Shown here: one piece after another, positions 26,282 through 34,117 of the stretch
Position numbering within the stretch: the first letter of the stretch is position 1
Layout of the letters: every line of letters starts with the position of its first letter
Notes under the pieces: model-generated
Told to the model about the DNA's origin: nothing
Databases searched by the model: none
What the model saw: the letters and a program-made list of their open reading frames with translations, nothing else
Assembly: GCF_021117385.1 (NCBI RefSeq)
Contig: NZ_CP088252.1
Span: 2,480,001 to 2,544,000, forward strand
Origin: Frateuria soli
Lineage (GTDB): Bacteria; Pseudomonadota; Gammaproteobacteria; Xanthomonadales; Rhodanobacteraceae
Reading direction: 5' to 3'
DNA length: 64,000 nucleotides
Position numbers and translations under genes: made by a program

Positions 26282-27595
26282 TCAGTTGGACTTCAGTTGC
26301 CAGGCCGGCTGCACCTGGGCAGCACGCCACGTCGGGTAGAACGCCGCCAGCACCGTCGCGGCGATGGCGACCGCCAGCGAAAGCGCGACCAGCCGCAGGT
26401 CCAGATGCGCCAGGCGGGCGATCTGCGGCTGGAACACCAGCCCGATGCCGAACATGCCCACGCCGGTGAGCAGCACGCCCAGCGCGCCACCGGCCAGTCC
26501 GACCATGCCGGCCTCGGCCAGGAACTGGAGGTAGATGTCCCGTCGCGAGGCGCCCAGCGCGCGGCGCACGCCGATCTCCGGCGCGCGGCGGAGGAACTTG
26601 GCCAGCAGCAGGCCGATCGTGTTGACCAGGCAGATCATGAAGAAGCCGATGGCCACGGCCAGCGCGATCCGGCTTTCGGGCGGAACGGCGCCGCGATAGT
26701 CGAGCCACTGGCGCACGTCGCGCAGGCGCACGTTCGGCGCCCAGCCGAACCGGCCCGCCTCGCGCAGCCGACGGGCGTAGCCTTCCAGGAAGCTGCGGTA
26801 GCCCTGCACCTGGGCGGCATCGTCCAGCTCCACCCACGGGCTGACCCACACGCATTCGCCGCGCAGCCAGCTCTCCCGGTCCGAGCCGCGCTTGCCGCCG
26901 CTGCCGCAACTGTTGTTGCCGTAGGTCTCGATGCCGGCGGCGACGGCGAAATTGAAGGGCACGAAGATCTGCGGCGGATCGGCGTAGCCGTTGCTGCTGA
27001 ACATGTCGAAGAAGCGCGGCTGGGGGTTCCAGTCGTCGATGACGCCGGCGACGCGGTACGCCTGGTCGTCCATCACGACCGTGCGGCCCACGCTGTCCGT
27101 TCCACCGAACAGGCGCTGGTTGAGCTGGCGCCCGATCACCACCACCGGTGCGCGTGCCTCGTCGCCGTCCGCGTTCCAGCCCCGGCCGTACAGGAACGGC
27201 ACGTCGAACATCGGGAAGAAGTCGGCGAAGGTGGCGTAGCCCAATGCCTTGAACGGCAGCCGGCCCGGTTGCTGCGGCATCACCGACAGCCCGACCTGGT
27301 AGAGCATGGTCTGGCGCGGCGCGCGACGGGCCTGCATCAGGGCCATCGCGTCGGTGTAGGTGAGCGCATCCGGCGGCTCGCCGTTGCGGTTGTAGCGCGG
27401 CCCGCGGTTGTCCAGCTGCGGCACGAACAGGCGCGAGGACTTCTGCGGGATCGGATCGCCGGAAACCACCCGGAACACGGCGTAGGTGACCATCGACGCG
27501 GCCACGCCGAAGCCGATGGACATCACCATCAGCGCAGTCAGCAGCGGGTTGCGCCGCAGGCTGCCGAGGCCGAGTTGAAGGTAGTGAACGAACAT
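26282..27595 (-). CDS. FtsX/MacB-type ABC permease, A subunit of pair 2
   Basis: 437-residue A-type permease: [21 protein letters not shown]-terminal helix, periplasmic domain with the Cys pair GNNSCGSGGKRG ... LRGECVWVSPW, then three C-terminal helices. Coupling segment [20 protein letters not shown]; tail [15 protein letters not shown], identical over the last 15 residues to the pair 1 A subunit. The RAPEIGV motif (rather than RSGExxV) groups it with pair 1. Confidence 0.9.
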   Translation of the reverse strand: MFVHYLQLGLGSLRRNPLLTALMVMSIGFGVAASMVTYAVFRVVSGDPIPQKSSRLFVPQLDNRGPRYNRNGEPPDALTYTDAMALMQARRAPRQTMLYQVGLSVMPQQPGRLPFKALGYATFADFFPMFDVPFLYGRGWNADGDEARAPVVVIGRQLNQRLFGGTDSVGRTVVMDDQAYRVAGVIDDWNPQPRFFDMFSSNGYADPPQIFVPFNFAVAAGIETYGNNSCGSGGKRGSDRESWLRGECVWVSPWVELDDAAQVQGYRSFLEGYARRLREAGRFGWAPNVRLRDVRQWLDYRGAVPPESRIALAVAIGFFMICLVNTIGLLLAKFLRRAPEIGVRRALGASRRDIYLQFLAEAGMVGLAGGALGVLLTGVGMFGIGLVFQPQIARLAHLDLRLVALSLAVAIAATVLAAFYPTWRAAQVQPAWQLKSN

Positions 27596-27612
27596 CGGGT
27601 ATCCATGGTTTT

Positions 27613-27752
27613 GCTCCCGTTTCCCACGGGGAGAGGGTCGGATCAGGGCAAGAGCGAAGCGAAAGCCCGCCCTTGCCCGGCTGCTCGTACCGCCATCGGC
27701 AGGCAAGCCCGCTCTCTGGCTCCAGCCCCGGTCCCCAAGGGAAACGGGGCTC
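27613..27752. repeat. Inverted repeat spanning the pair 1/pair 2 gap
   Basis: CTCCCGTTTCCC at 27614-27625 is the near-perfect inverse of GGGAAACGGGGC at 27739-27750, with a GGGGAGAGGG fragment next to the first arm. It spans most of the 160-nt gap and could bring the gap into one stem. Confidence 0.5.
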
Positions 27753-27755
27753 CGA

Positions 27756-28997
27756 TCAGACGCTGCGGGTCGCCTCCACCGGCGGCACGCGCGAGGCCTT
27801 CATCGCGGGCGCCAGCACGGCGCCCTGCCCGAGCAGCAGCAGCGCGATGACGCCCGCCGCCACGTACAGCAGCGACAGCCGCTCCATCTCGAAATGGCTC
27901 ACCAGCCACAGGTTCATGCCGATTGCCAGCGCCGCGCCGACGATGACACCGCCCGCACCGATCAGCAGGTTCTCGGTGAGGAAGTAGGAAAGGATGTCGT
28001 GCCTGGTCGCGCCGAGCGCACGGCGCACGCCGATCTGCTTGCGTCGCTGGCCGACCCAGAAACTGGTCAGGCCGACGATGCCTGCGGCGGTGATCGCCAG
28101 CAGCACCGCGCAGACCACGCCCATCAGGATCGCCATGCCGCGGTCGCTCCTGTAGGCCTGCTCGCGCACTTCGGCGAAGGTGCGCACGCCGCGCTCCTCC
28201 GGGATCACGCGCATGCGGTTGGTCTCGAACAGCAGCGTCGGCACGGCCTTGGTCATCCGTGCCAGTTCGCCGGGCCGGGTGCGTACCAGGTAGTTGCCGA
28301 AGCTGCCTTCCAGCAGGAACGGCAGGAGCACCGAGTTCTCCGCAAAGTTGGTTGCCCAGTTGCCGGTCCAGGGCACCTGCAGGCGCTCGACGATGCCCAC
28401 GATGGTGGCCGGCTTGGTGCTGGACAGGTAAACCGGTTTACCCAAGGCGTTGCCATCGGGGTAGAGCTTGCTGGCCAGCGCCTGGCTCACGATCACCGGC
28501 ACGTTGGTTTCGAAATCCCGCGGGTCGACCCAGCGCACTTCCTCGGGGCGGAAGTTGCGCCCGCCCACCAGTTTCAGCCCCATGGTCGCGAGCGCGTGCT
28601 CGTCGGTGAAGTACAGCGTGGTCTGCGCGGGCGCCCGCCGGACGTCGTCCTTGACGGAGGGCTTGGTGTCGGCACCGAGCGACCAGCCACCGCCGCGCAG
28701 CGGGTAGGAGTTGATCATGGTCGCGTCGACCACGCCGGCTTTCTGGCGCAGCGCGGCCAGGTCGGTCTCGGTCAGCGACTCGGTCGCCTTGCCGTCGGCG
28801 CCGACCCAGCGGTTGTTGACTGCGAGCAGGTCGGTTTCGACCAGCCCGGTGGGCCGGGACAGATGCTCGGTGCGCTGGCGGATGATGAACAGCGCGTTGC
28901 ACACGATCGCCAGCGTCAGCGCGATCTGCAGTGCGATGAGCACGGTGCCGGCCTTGTGGTGCTTGAGGGCGGCCAGGATGGGCTTGATCTGTAGCAT
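27756..28997 (-). CDS. FtsX/MacB-type ABC permease, B subunit of pair 1
   Basis: 413-residue B-type permease: MLQIKPILAALKHHKAGTVL, membrane helix, periplasmic domain without a Cys pair, and three C-terminal helices with coupling segment [20 protein letters not shown]. Tail RVPPVEATRSV. Its Shine-Dalgarno sequence (GAGGAGG, nine bases before the ATG) is the terminal repeat of the inserted element at 29003-29270, so the insertion supplies its ribosome-binding site. Confidence 0.9.
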   Translation of the reverse strand: MLQIKPILAALKHHKAGTVLIALQIALTLAIVCNALFIIRQRTEHLSRPTGLVETDLLAVNNRWVGADGKATESLTETDLAALRQKAGVVDATMINSYPLRGGGWSLGADTKPSVKDDVRRAPAQTTLYFTDEHALATMGLKLVGGRNFRPEEVRWVDPRDFETNVPVIVSQALASKLYPDGNALGKPVYLSSTKPATIVGIVERLQVPWTGNWATNFAENSVLLPFLLEGSFGNYLVRTRPGELARMTKAVPTLLFETNRMRVIPEERGVRTFAEVREQAYRSDRGMAILMGVVCAVLLAITAAGIVGLTSFWVGQRRKQIGVRRALGATRHDILSYFLTENLLIGAGGVIVGAALAIGMNLWLVSHFEMERLSLLYVAAGVIALLLLGQGAVLAPAMKASRVPPVEATRSV

Positions 28998-29002
28998 GGT
29001 CT

Positions 29003-29270
29003 AGAGCCTCCTCAATGCCTTTCCATAGCCCGCGCCGGGAACTGTTTGCGCGCAGACTGAGGAAGAACGCAGGAACGTATGCCGATACGTGACGGAGTGA
29101 TGACGCGGGGATGCGGGCAAACAGGCCCGGCCCGAAGAGTTGGTCATGTGCGCCCACCAGGCGGCGCGGCGCGGCTTGAGCTGACGGCCAGTCAGGCGCT
29201 GCGCCACGCACCACCACCTGGCGAGCGCACATGACCAACGCGGGCTATGGAAAGGCATTGAGGAGGCTCT
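29003..29270. mobile_element. 268-bp MITE-like element with 32-bp perfect terminal inverted repeats
   Basis: The ends 29003-29034 and 29239-29270 are perfect 32-nt inverted copies (AGAGCCTCCTCAATGCCTTT... and its complement). A further 14-nt inverted pair (TTGGTCATGTGCGC at 29140-29153, complement at 29225-29238) abuts the right end and closes an imperfect hairpin with tip CTGACGGCCAGTCAG. There is also a small CGTAT-GCCG-ATACG hairpin near 29076-29089. No transposase or credible gene fits. It sits exactly between the A and B genes of pair 1; removing it would leave a gap of about nine nucleotides, as in pairs 2 and 5. No clear target-site duplication is visible. Confidence 0.75.
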
Positions 29271-29274
29271 CCGC

Positions 29275-30582
29275 TTAGTTGGACTTCAGCTGCCAGGCAG
29301 GCTGGACCTGCGCGGCCCGCCAGGTGGGATAGAACGCCGCGAGCACGGTGGCCGCCACCGCTACCACCACGGTCAGCGCCACCAGCGAGACGTCCAGCGT
29401 GGCCAGGCGCGCGATCTGTTCGTCGAACACCCAACCGACGCTCAACATGCCCAGTCCGGTCAGCACCAGGCCGAGTGCTCCGCCGGCCAGGCCGACCGTG
29501 GCCGCCTCGATCAGGAACTGCATGTAGACCTCGCGGCGCGAGGCACCCAGCGCCCGGCGCACGCCGATTTCCGGCGCGCGGCGCATGAATTTGGCCAGCA
29601 ACAGGCCGATGGTGTTGACCAGGCAGATCAGCAGGAAACCCAGCGAGACCATCAGCGAGATCTTCGACTCCGGCGGCACGACCTTGTTGAAGTCCAGCCA
29701 GTCGGTAACGTCGCGCAAGGCTACGTTCGGCGCCCACTTGAAGCGGCCGGCACGCTGCTGTTCGGCGGCATAGCCGGTAAGCCAGCGCCTGTAGGTATCG
29801 GCATCGGCCCGGGTCGGAAGCTCGACCCAGTAGCCGACCCAGATGCATTCCGAACGCAGCCACGCGTCCCAGCCGTTGCCCGGGTCGGCGTTGCAGTTGT
29901 TGTTGCCGGCGGTGGGCATCTGCAGGTCGATCGCGCGGGTGAAGGGAATGAACAGGGCGATCGGATCGCCGAAGCCGCCGGTGTTGACCGGATCGAAGAA
30001 CAGCGGCTGCGGGTCCCACGCGTCCGTCACGCCGGTGATGCGGTAGTCGTGCCCGTCCAGGTTGATCGTCTTGCCGACGCTGTTGGCGCCGTTGAACAGC
30101 TTGTCGTTGAGCTCGCGACCGATCACCGCGACCGATGCGTGCGCATCGTCCTGCGCCTGGCTCCAGGCGCCGCCGTAGAGGAACGGGATGTCGAACATCG
30201 CGAAGGCGTCGCCGTACCAGGCGTAGCTGTTGGCGGTGATCGGCAGGCGATTCCCGTCGGCCGGGATGACCGACGGCGACACCGGATACAGCGCGGTCTG
30301 GCGCTTGGCTTTGTGTGCGCGCATGAAGGCCATCGCGTCGGTGTAGGACATTGCCGAGGGCGGCTCGCCCTGCTCCAGGTCCTCCGGCTTCCAGTTGGCG
30401 ATCTGGACCGCGAAGAGTTCGTCGGATTTCTGCGGAATCGGATTGCTGGAGGTCGCCCGGAACACCGAGTAGGTGATCATCGAGGCGGCCACGCCGAAGC
30501 CGATCGCCATCACCATCAACGCGGTCAGCAGCGGGTTGCGGCGGAGACTGCGCAGGCCAAGCTGGAAGTAGTAGGCGAACAT
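29275..30582 (-). CDS. FtsX/MacB-type ABC permease, A subunit of pair 1
   Basis: 435-residue A-type permease: [20 protein letters not shown], helix [20 protein letters not shown], a periplasmic domain of about 250 residues with the Cys pair [12 protein letters not shown] ... [11 protein letters not shown], then three C-terminal helices ([52 protein letters not shown]). Coupling segment [20 protein letters not shown]; tail [15 protein letters not shown]. The start at 30582 matches all other A subunits. The stop lies four nucleotides from the inserted element. Confidence 0.9.
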   Translation of the reverse strand: MFAYYFQLGLRSLRRNPLLTALMVMAIGFGVAASMITYSVFRATSSNPIPQKSDELFAVQIANWKPEDLEQGEPPSAMSYTDAMAFMRAHKAKRQTALYPVSPSVIPADGNRLPITANSYAWYGDAFAMFDIPFLYGGAWSQAQDDAHASVAVIGRELNDKLFNGANSVGKTINLDGHDYRITGVTDAWDPQPLFFDPVNTGGFGDPIALFIPFTRAIDLQMPTAGNNNCNADPGNGWDAWLRSECIWVGYWVELPTRADADTYRRWLTGYAAEQQRAGRFKWAPNVALRDVTDWLDFNKVVPPESKISLMVSLGFLLICLVNTIGLLLAKFMRRAPEIGVRRALGASRREVYMQFLIEAATVGLAGGALGLVLTGLGMLSVGWVFDEQIARLATLDVSLVALTVVVAVAATVLAAFYPTWRAAQVQPAWQLKSN

Positions 30583-30623
30583 GTCGGGGTTTCCGGAGTG
30601 GAGGGCAACGGCGCGGTGCAGCC

Positions 30624-30654
30624 CCCTCTCCCCCGGCATGGCCGGGGGAGAGGG
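30624..30654. repeat. Perfect 14-bp GC hairpin between ATPase and first permease
   Basis: CCCTCTCCCCCGGC (30624-30637), loop ATG, GCCGGGGGAGAGGG (30641-30654). There is no U-tract on either strand, so it is more likely a CTCTCCC-family repeat that stabilises upstream mRNA or attenuates transcription than a full terminator. Confidence 0.8.
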
Positions 30655-30665
30655 CTTTGTCAACG

Positions 30666-31379
30666 TCAGGCGTCGGCGACGCGAGCGTTGTGCGCGTGGA
30701 AGCGCGGCTCTTCGGCCAGGTCAACCACCTGGCCGTCGATGATGTGCACGTTGCGCTGGGCGCGGGCGGCCAGTTCCGGGTCATGCGTGACCATGACGAT
30801 GGTGGCGCCCTCGCGGTGGATCTCCTCCAGGAGTTCCATCACGCCGCGGGCCATCTGGGTGTCCAGGTTGCCGGTCGGTTCGTCCGCCAGCAGCAGGCGC
30901 GGGCTGCCGGCCAGTGCGCGGGCGATCGCCACGCGCTGCTGCTGGCCGCCGGAGAGTTCGGCCGGATAGTGCTTGGCGCGCGAGGCCAGGCCCACGCGCT
31001 CGAGCGCGTCCATGATCCGCTGCTTGCGCTCGGCCGCCTTCATGCCGCGGTAGCGCAGCGGCACCTCGACGTTGTCGTAGACGTTGAGGTCGGGGATCAG
31101 GTTGAACGCCTGGAAGATGAAGCCGATCTTCTCGTTGCGGATCTTCGAGCGGGCGTTGTCGTTGAGCTGACTCACCTCGATGCCGTCCAGGTGGTAGTGG
31201 CCACCGGTGAAGGTCTCCAGCAGGCCGGCGATGGTCAGGAAGGTGGTCTTGCCCGAACCGGACGGGCCGGTCACGGCGACGAACTCGCCTTCCTTCACGT
31301 CGATGTTGAAGTCACGCAGCGCGTAGGTCTCCACCACTTCGGTGCGGTAGACCTTGGACAGGTGGGTCATTTTCAGCAT
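30666..31379 (-). CDS. ABC transporter ATPase, LolD/MacB family
   Basis: 237-residue nucleotide-binding protein, the only ATPase of the locus. Walker [10 protein letters not shown] near residue 39, Q-loop [17 protein letters not shown], signature [15 protein letters not shown], Walker [14 protein letters not shown]-loop VTHDPELA. This is the LolD/MacB (type VII, mechanotransmission) subclass, which drives FtsX-fold permeases and moves substrates within the periplasm or out through TolC rather than across the inner membrane. It precedes five permease pairs and follows the adaptor gene; I infer it energises all five. Confidence 0.95.
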   Translation of the reverse strand: MLKMTHLSKVYRTEVVETYALRDFNIDVKEGEFVAVTGPSGSGKTTFLTIAGLLETFTGGHYHLDGIEVSQLNDNARSKIRNEKIGFIFQAFNLIPDLNVYDNVEVPLRYRGMKAAERKQRIMDALERVGLASRAKHYPAELSGGQQQRVAIARALAGSPRLLLADEPTGNLDTQMARGVMELLEEIHREGATIVMVTHDPELAARAQRNVHIIDGQVVDLAEEPRFHAHNARVADA

Positions 31380-31416
31380 GGTGGTTGCCTCGTTGGCGGG
31401 TTGGTTGTTGGGGTTG

Positions 31417-31506
31417 CGGGAGTCGGGAGTCGGGAGTCGGGATTCGGAAAAGACGGGCTCGGGAGCTTTTGCCTACGAATCCCGAATCCGCAATCCCGAA
31501 TCCCGG
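31417..31506. repeat. GGGATTCGGGA-type inverted repeat
   Basis: Three tandem GGGAGTC units plus GGGATTCGG on one side and CGAATCCCGAATCC...CGAATCCCG on the other form an inverted repeat filling the gap between adaptor and ATPase genes. Another complete copy is at 43451-43548 and a fragment at about 47568. Confidence 0.75.
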
Positions 31507-31509
31507 CCA

Positions 31510-32781
31510 TCAGTCACTGATCGCGACCCTGGCCGCATCCTTGAAGTTGTCGGTGCCGGAGATCACGATCCGGTCGCCTTCCTTCAGGCCGTCCCGGATC
31601 TCGACCTTGTCGATGCTGCTGGCGCCCACGCGGATCGGCTTCTTCTCGGCGATGCCCTCGTGCACGACGTAGGCGTAGTTGCCGCCGGACTCGTCGACGA
31701 ACGAGCCACGCTGCACGGTCAGCACGTCGTCGCGCTTGTCGAGCAGGATCCGTACGGACAGGCGCTGGTTCTGGCGCAACTGCTTGGGTGTGCTGCCCGC
31801 GAAGCGCAGGCGCGCGGCCACCTCGCCATTGACGACCTCGGGCGAGATCGCGCTGACGATGCCCTTCCAGGTATGGCCGTTGCCGGTGATCTCGCCGGCC
31901 ATGCCGATCGCCAGGTCGCGGGCGAAGCTTTCCGGCACCTGCATTTCCACTTCGAGTGCCGACAGGTCGATCACGCTGAGCAGCTTGGCGTCCTTGGCCA
32001 CGGTGGCGCGCTCGGCGATGAACAGCTGGCCGACCTGGCCATCCACGGGCGATTTCACGTTGAGGTCGTCCACCTGGCGCTTGAGGTCCTTGACCAGCAG
32101 CTCCTGGCGCTCGTGCGCGAGCTTCTTGGACTTGATGTCGAAGTTCAGGCTGTCGTTGTCCATGCCCAGGTCCGCCTTCGCATGCTGGGTGGTCAGCCTG
32201 GCCTTCTGCAGGGTGTCCTTGGCGCGGTCCACGTCCATGCCGGAGACGGCGCCGAGCTTGAACGCCTTCTCGTTGCGGGCCAGGTCGCGCTCGGCCGCCT
32301 GCTGGTCGATCAGCGCGTTGTCGAAGGCCTTCTGCAGCGCCGAGCGCTGCTTGCGGGCCTCGATCTGGGCGCGCTGGTATTCCACCTCCATCGCGTCGGC
32401 GTTGGACTCTTCCTGCAGCAGCTTGTTGGTCAGTTCGGGGCTGTCGACCACGGCCAGCACCTGGCCTTTCTTCACCGTGTCGCCCGCATGCACCTTCAAC
32501 GTGACCGCGCCGCCGGAAGTGGCGTAGAGCGTGGGGCTGACCGCCGCCACCACCTTGCCTTCGGCCGCGATGTCGCGCACGAACAGGCCGCGTTCGACGG
32601 TGGCGAAGGACAGGCGCGAGGCGCTCACCGAGGCGTCGGCCGAGAACAGCCGCATCGCGGTGGGCAGCGCAAAGCCCAGCCCCACCAGCACGGCCAGGCC
32701 GATGCCGGCGATGAGCAACTGGCGCTTGCGGTTGGGTTTGACCTCGACCAGGCGGTCTTGAGCGGAGGTGTCGCGAATCAT
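31510..32781 (-). CDS. Periplasmic adaptor (membrane fusion protein, MacA/HlyD type)
   Basis: 423-residue adaptor, first gene of the permease locus. A short cytoplasmic N-terminus (MIRDTSAQDRLVEVKPNRKR) and one membrane helix (LLIAGIGLAVLVGLGFALP) are followed by the first lipoyl half (SGGAVTLKVHAGDTVKKGQV). A long helical hairpin (about residues 110-240) comes next, then the second lipoyl half (VKSPVDGQVGQLFIAERATV) and beta-barrel and membrane-proximal domains. MacA-type adaptors bridge the ABC permease to a TolC-like channel; no tolC is present here. The start at 32781 has AGGTCAGGA upstream and lies 37 nt from the sigma-54 promoter. Confidence 0.93.
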   Translation of the reverse strand: MIRDTSAQDRLVEVKPNRKRQLLIAGIGLAVLVGLGFALPTAMRLFSADASVSASRLSFATVERGLFVRDIAAEGKVVAAVSPTLYATSGGAVTLKVHAGDTVKKGQVLAVVDSPELTNKLLQEESNADAMEVEYQRAQIEARKQRSALQKAFDNALIDQQAAERDLARNEKAFKLGAVSGMDVDRAKDTLQKARLTTQHAKADLGMDNDSLNFDIKSKKLAHERQELLVKDLKRQVDDLNVKSPVDGQVGQLFIAERATVAKDAKLLSVIDLSALEVEMQVPESFARDLAIGMAGEITGNGHTWKGIVSAISPEVVNGEVAARLRFAGSTPKQLRQNQRLSVRILLDKRDDVLTVQRGSFVDESGGNYAYVVHEGIAEKKPIRVGASSIDKVEIRDGLKEGDRIVISGTDNFKDAARVAISD

Positions 32782-32817
32782 CGGGCGGTCCTGACCTGAA
32801 GTGACTGGGGCAGGTTG

Positions 32818-32834
32818 AGCAATCGCCGTGCCAA
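32818..32834 (-). promoter_or_regulatory. Sigma-54 (RpoN) -24/-12 promoter of the adaptor-ATPase-permease locus
   Basis: On the minus strand the sequence reads TTGGCACGGCGATTGCT. This matches the RpoN consensus TTGGCACG-N4-TTGCW at every defined position, with the correct GG-N10-GC spacing. Transcription should start near 32808, giving a leader of about 26 nt that contains the AGGTCAGGA ribosome-binding site. The same locus encodes a sigma-54 activator with an intact GAYTGA loop. Confidence 0.88.
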
Positions 32835-32894
32835 GTCGGGTCGGAGCCGCGCAACCCTTGGGGTTGCTGGTTTTCCGCAAGGGCGCGCCGGACG

Positions 32895-32946
32895 TGTCCG
32901 CTGTCCGCGGACACCGGCACGGACAGGCGGACAAGCGGGGCGGACA
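32895..32946 (-). promoter_or_regulatory. Probable upstream activator sites (TGTCCGC/GCGGACA cluster)
   Basis: A perfect 12-nt palindrome TGTCCGCGGACA (32902-32913) is flanked by further half-sites: TGTCCGC at 32895-32901, CGGACA at 32920-32925, GCGGACA at 32927-32933 and at 32940-32946. All lie 62-113 bp upstream of the -24/-12 element, the usual range for NtrC-type enhancers. The binding protein is inferred to be the regulator at 15538-16875. Confidence 0.65.
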
Positions 32947-33079
32947 GGTCGCCACGCCGGCAGGAGCGCACCCGTGCGCTCTTGCACCGGGCAACTACGC
33001 CATTGCGAGCGGGCCCTTCATCCCCGTGCCCCCTCCGCGGGGAGGAGCGGGCAAAGGCTCGACCGGGAGGGCCCTCCCC

Positions 33080-34048
33080 TCACCCCACCGCCTGCTCGAT
33101 CCGCTGCTTCAGCGCCGCGTCGATCCGCGGCACCAGCTCCAGCGCCGCCAGGTTCTGCTCCAGCTGGTCGCGCCGGCTCGCACCCAGCAACACGGTGGAC
33201 ACGTGCGGGTTGGCCAGGCACCAGGCAAGCGCAAGCTGGGCCTGGCTCACCCCCAGCTGCTGCGCGATCGGCGCCAGGTGGCGCACGCGCTCCACGCGCT
33301 CACGCCCCGACCCGAGCACCGTCTCGCGCAACCACTCGTAGCCAGGCTGCGCCAGCCGCGAATCATCGGGAATGCCCTCGTTGTAGCGCCCTGCCAGCAG
33401 ACCGGACGCCAGCGGCGACCAGATCGTCGTGCCCATGCCGAAGCGCTCGTACAGCGGCGCGTACTCGCGCTCGACGCGCTCGCGGTGCAGCAGGTTGTAC
33501 TGCGGCTGCTCGGCCACCGGCGCGTAGCAGTGGTTCTCGCGCGCGATCCGGTGCGCCTCGGCGATCGCCTCGGCCGGCCACTCGCTGGTGCCCCAATAGA
33601 GCACCTTGCCCTGGCGCACCAGCGTGTCCATCGCCGCCACCGTCTCCTCGACCGGCGTGTCCGGGTCGGGGCGGTGGCAGAAGTAGAGGTCCAGATGATC
33701 GACCCGCAACCGCTCCAGCGCCTGGTGGCAGGCTTCGATGACGTGCTTGCGCGAGAGCCCTCGCTGGGTGGGCTTAGGATGGTCCACCGCCCCGAAGAAC
33801 ACCTTGCTCGACACGCAATAGCTGTCGCGCGGAAAGCGCAGGTCCGCGAGCACGTCGCCCATCAACCGCTCGGCCTCGCCGTTGTTGTAGGTTTCGGCGT
33901 TGTCGAAGAAATTGACGCCCCGATCCCATGCCAGCGCCAGCAGCTCGCGCGCCTGCGCGCGCCCCACCTGCCGGCCGAACGTCACCCACGCGCCGAAGGA
34001 CAGCGCGGACAGTTGCAGGCCGGTGCGGCCAAGGCGGCGGTAGAGCAT
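33080..34048 (-). CDS. Aldo/keto reductase (Kv-beta/YghZ-like)
   Basis: 322-residue NADPH-dependent oxidoreductase of the AKR superfamily, close to the voltage-gated K+ channel beta-subunit type. The catalytic tetrad is visible: Asp and Tyr in FFDNAETYNNGEAE, Lys in VSSKVFFG, His in DLYFCHRPD. The C-terminal cofactor-binding motif is LLGASRRDQLEQNL. Standard length. Physiological substrate unknown. It is on the same strand as the permease locus but lies upstream of the sigma-54 promoter, so it is probably an independent gene. Confidence 0.92.
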   Translation of the reverse strand: MLYRRLGRTGLQLSALSFGAWVTFGRQVGRAQARELLALAWDRGVNFFDNAETYNNGEAERLMGDVLADLRFPRDSYCVSSKVFFGAVDHPKPTQRGLSRKHVIEACHQALERLRVDHLDLYFCHRPDPDTPVEETVAAMDTLVRQGKVLYWGTSEWPAEAIAEAHRIARENHCYAPVAEQPQYNLLHRERVEREYAPLYERFGMGTTIWSPLASGLLAGRYNEGIPDDSRLAQPGYEWLRETVLGSGRERVERVRHLAPIAQQLGVSQAQLALAWCLANPHVSTVLLGASRRDQLEQNLAALELVPRIDAALKQRIEQAVG

Positions 34049-34117
34049 GGTCTTCTCCTGCGAAGGCGGAGTGCGAAGACTATCCGGACAGGCTTCAAAG
34101 GTTGGCGAAGCCCGCTC

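Noticed and set aside
29001-29258. Small open frame covering most of the MITE-like element
   Set aside because: It starts and ends in the terminal repeats, has no ribosome-binding site, and its sequence is explained by the inverted repeats. No transposase motif is present.
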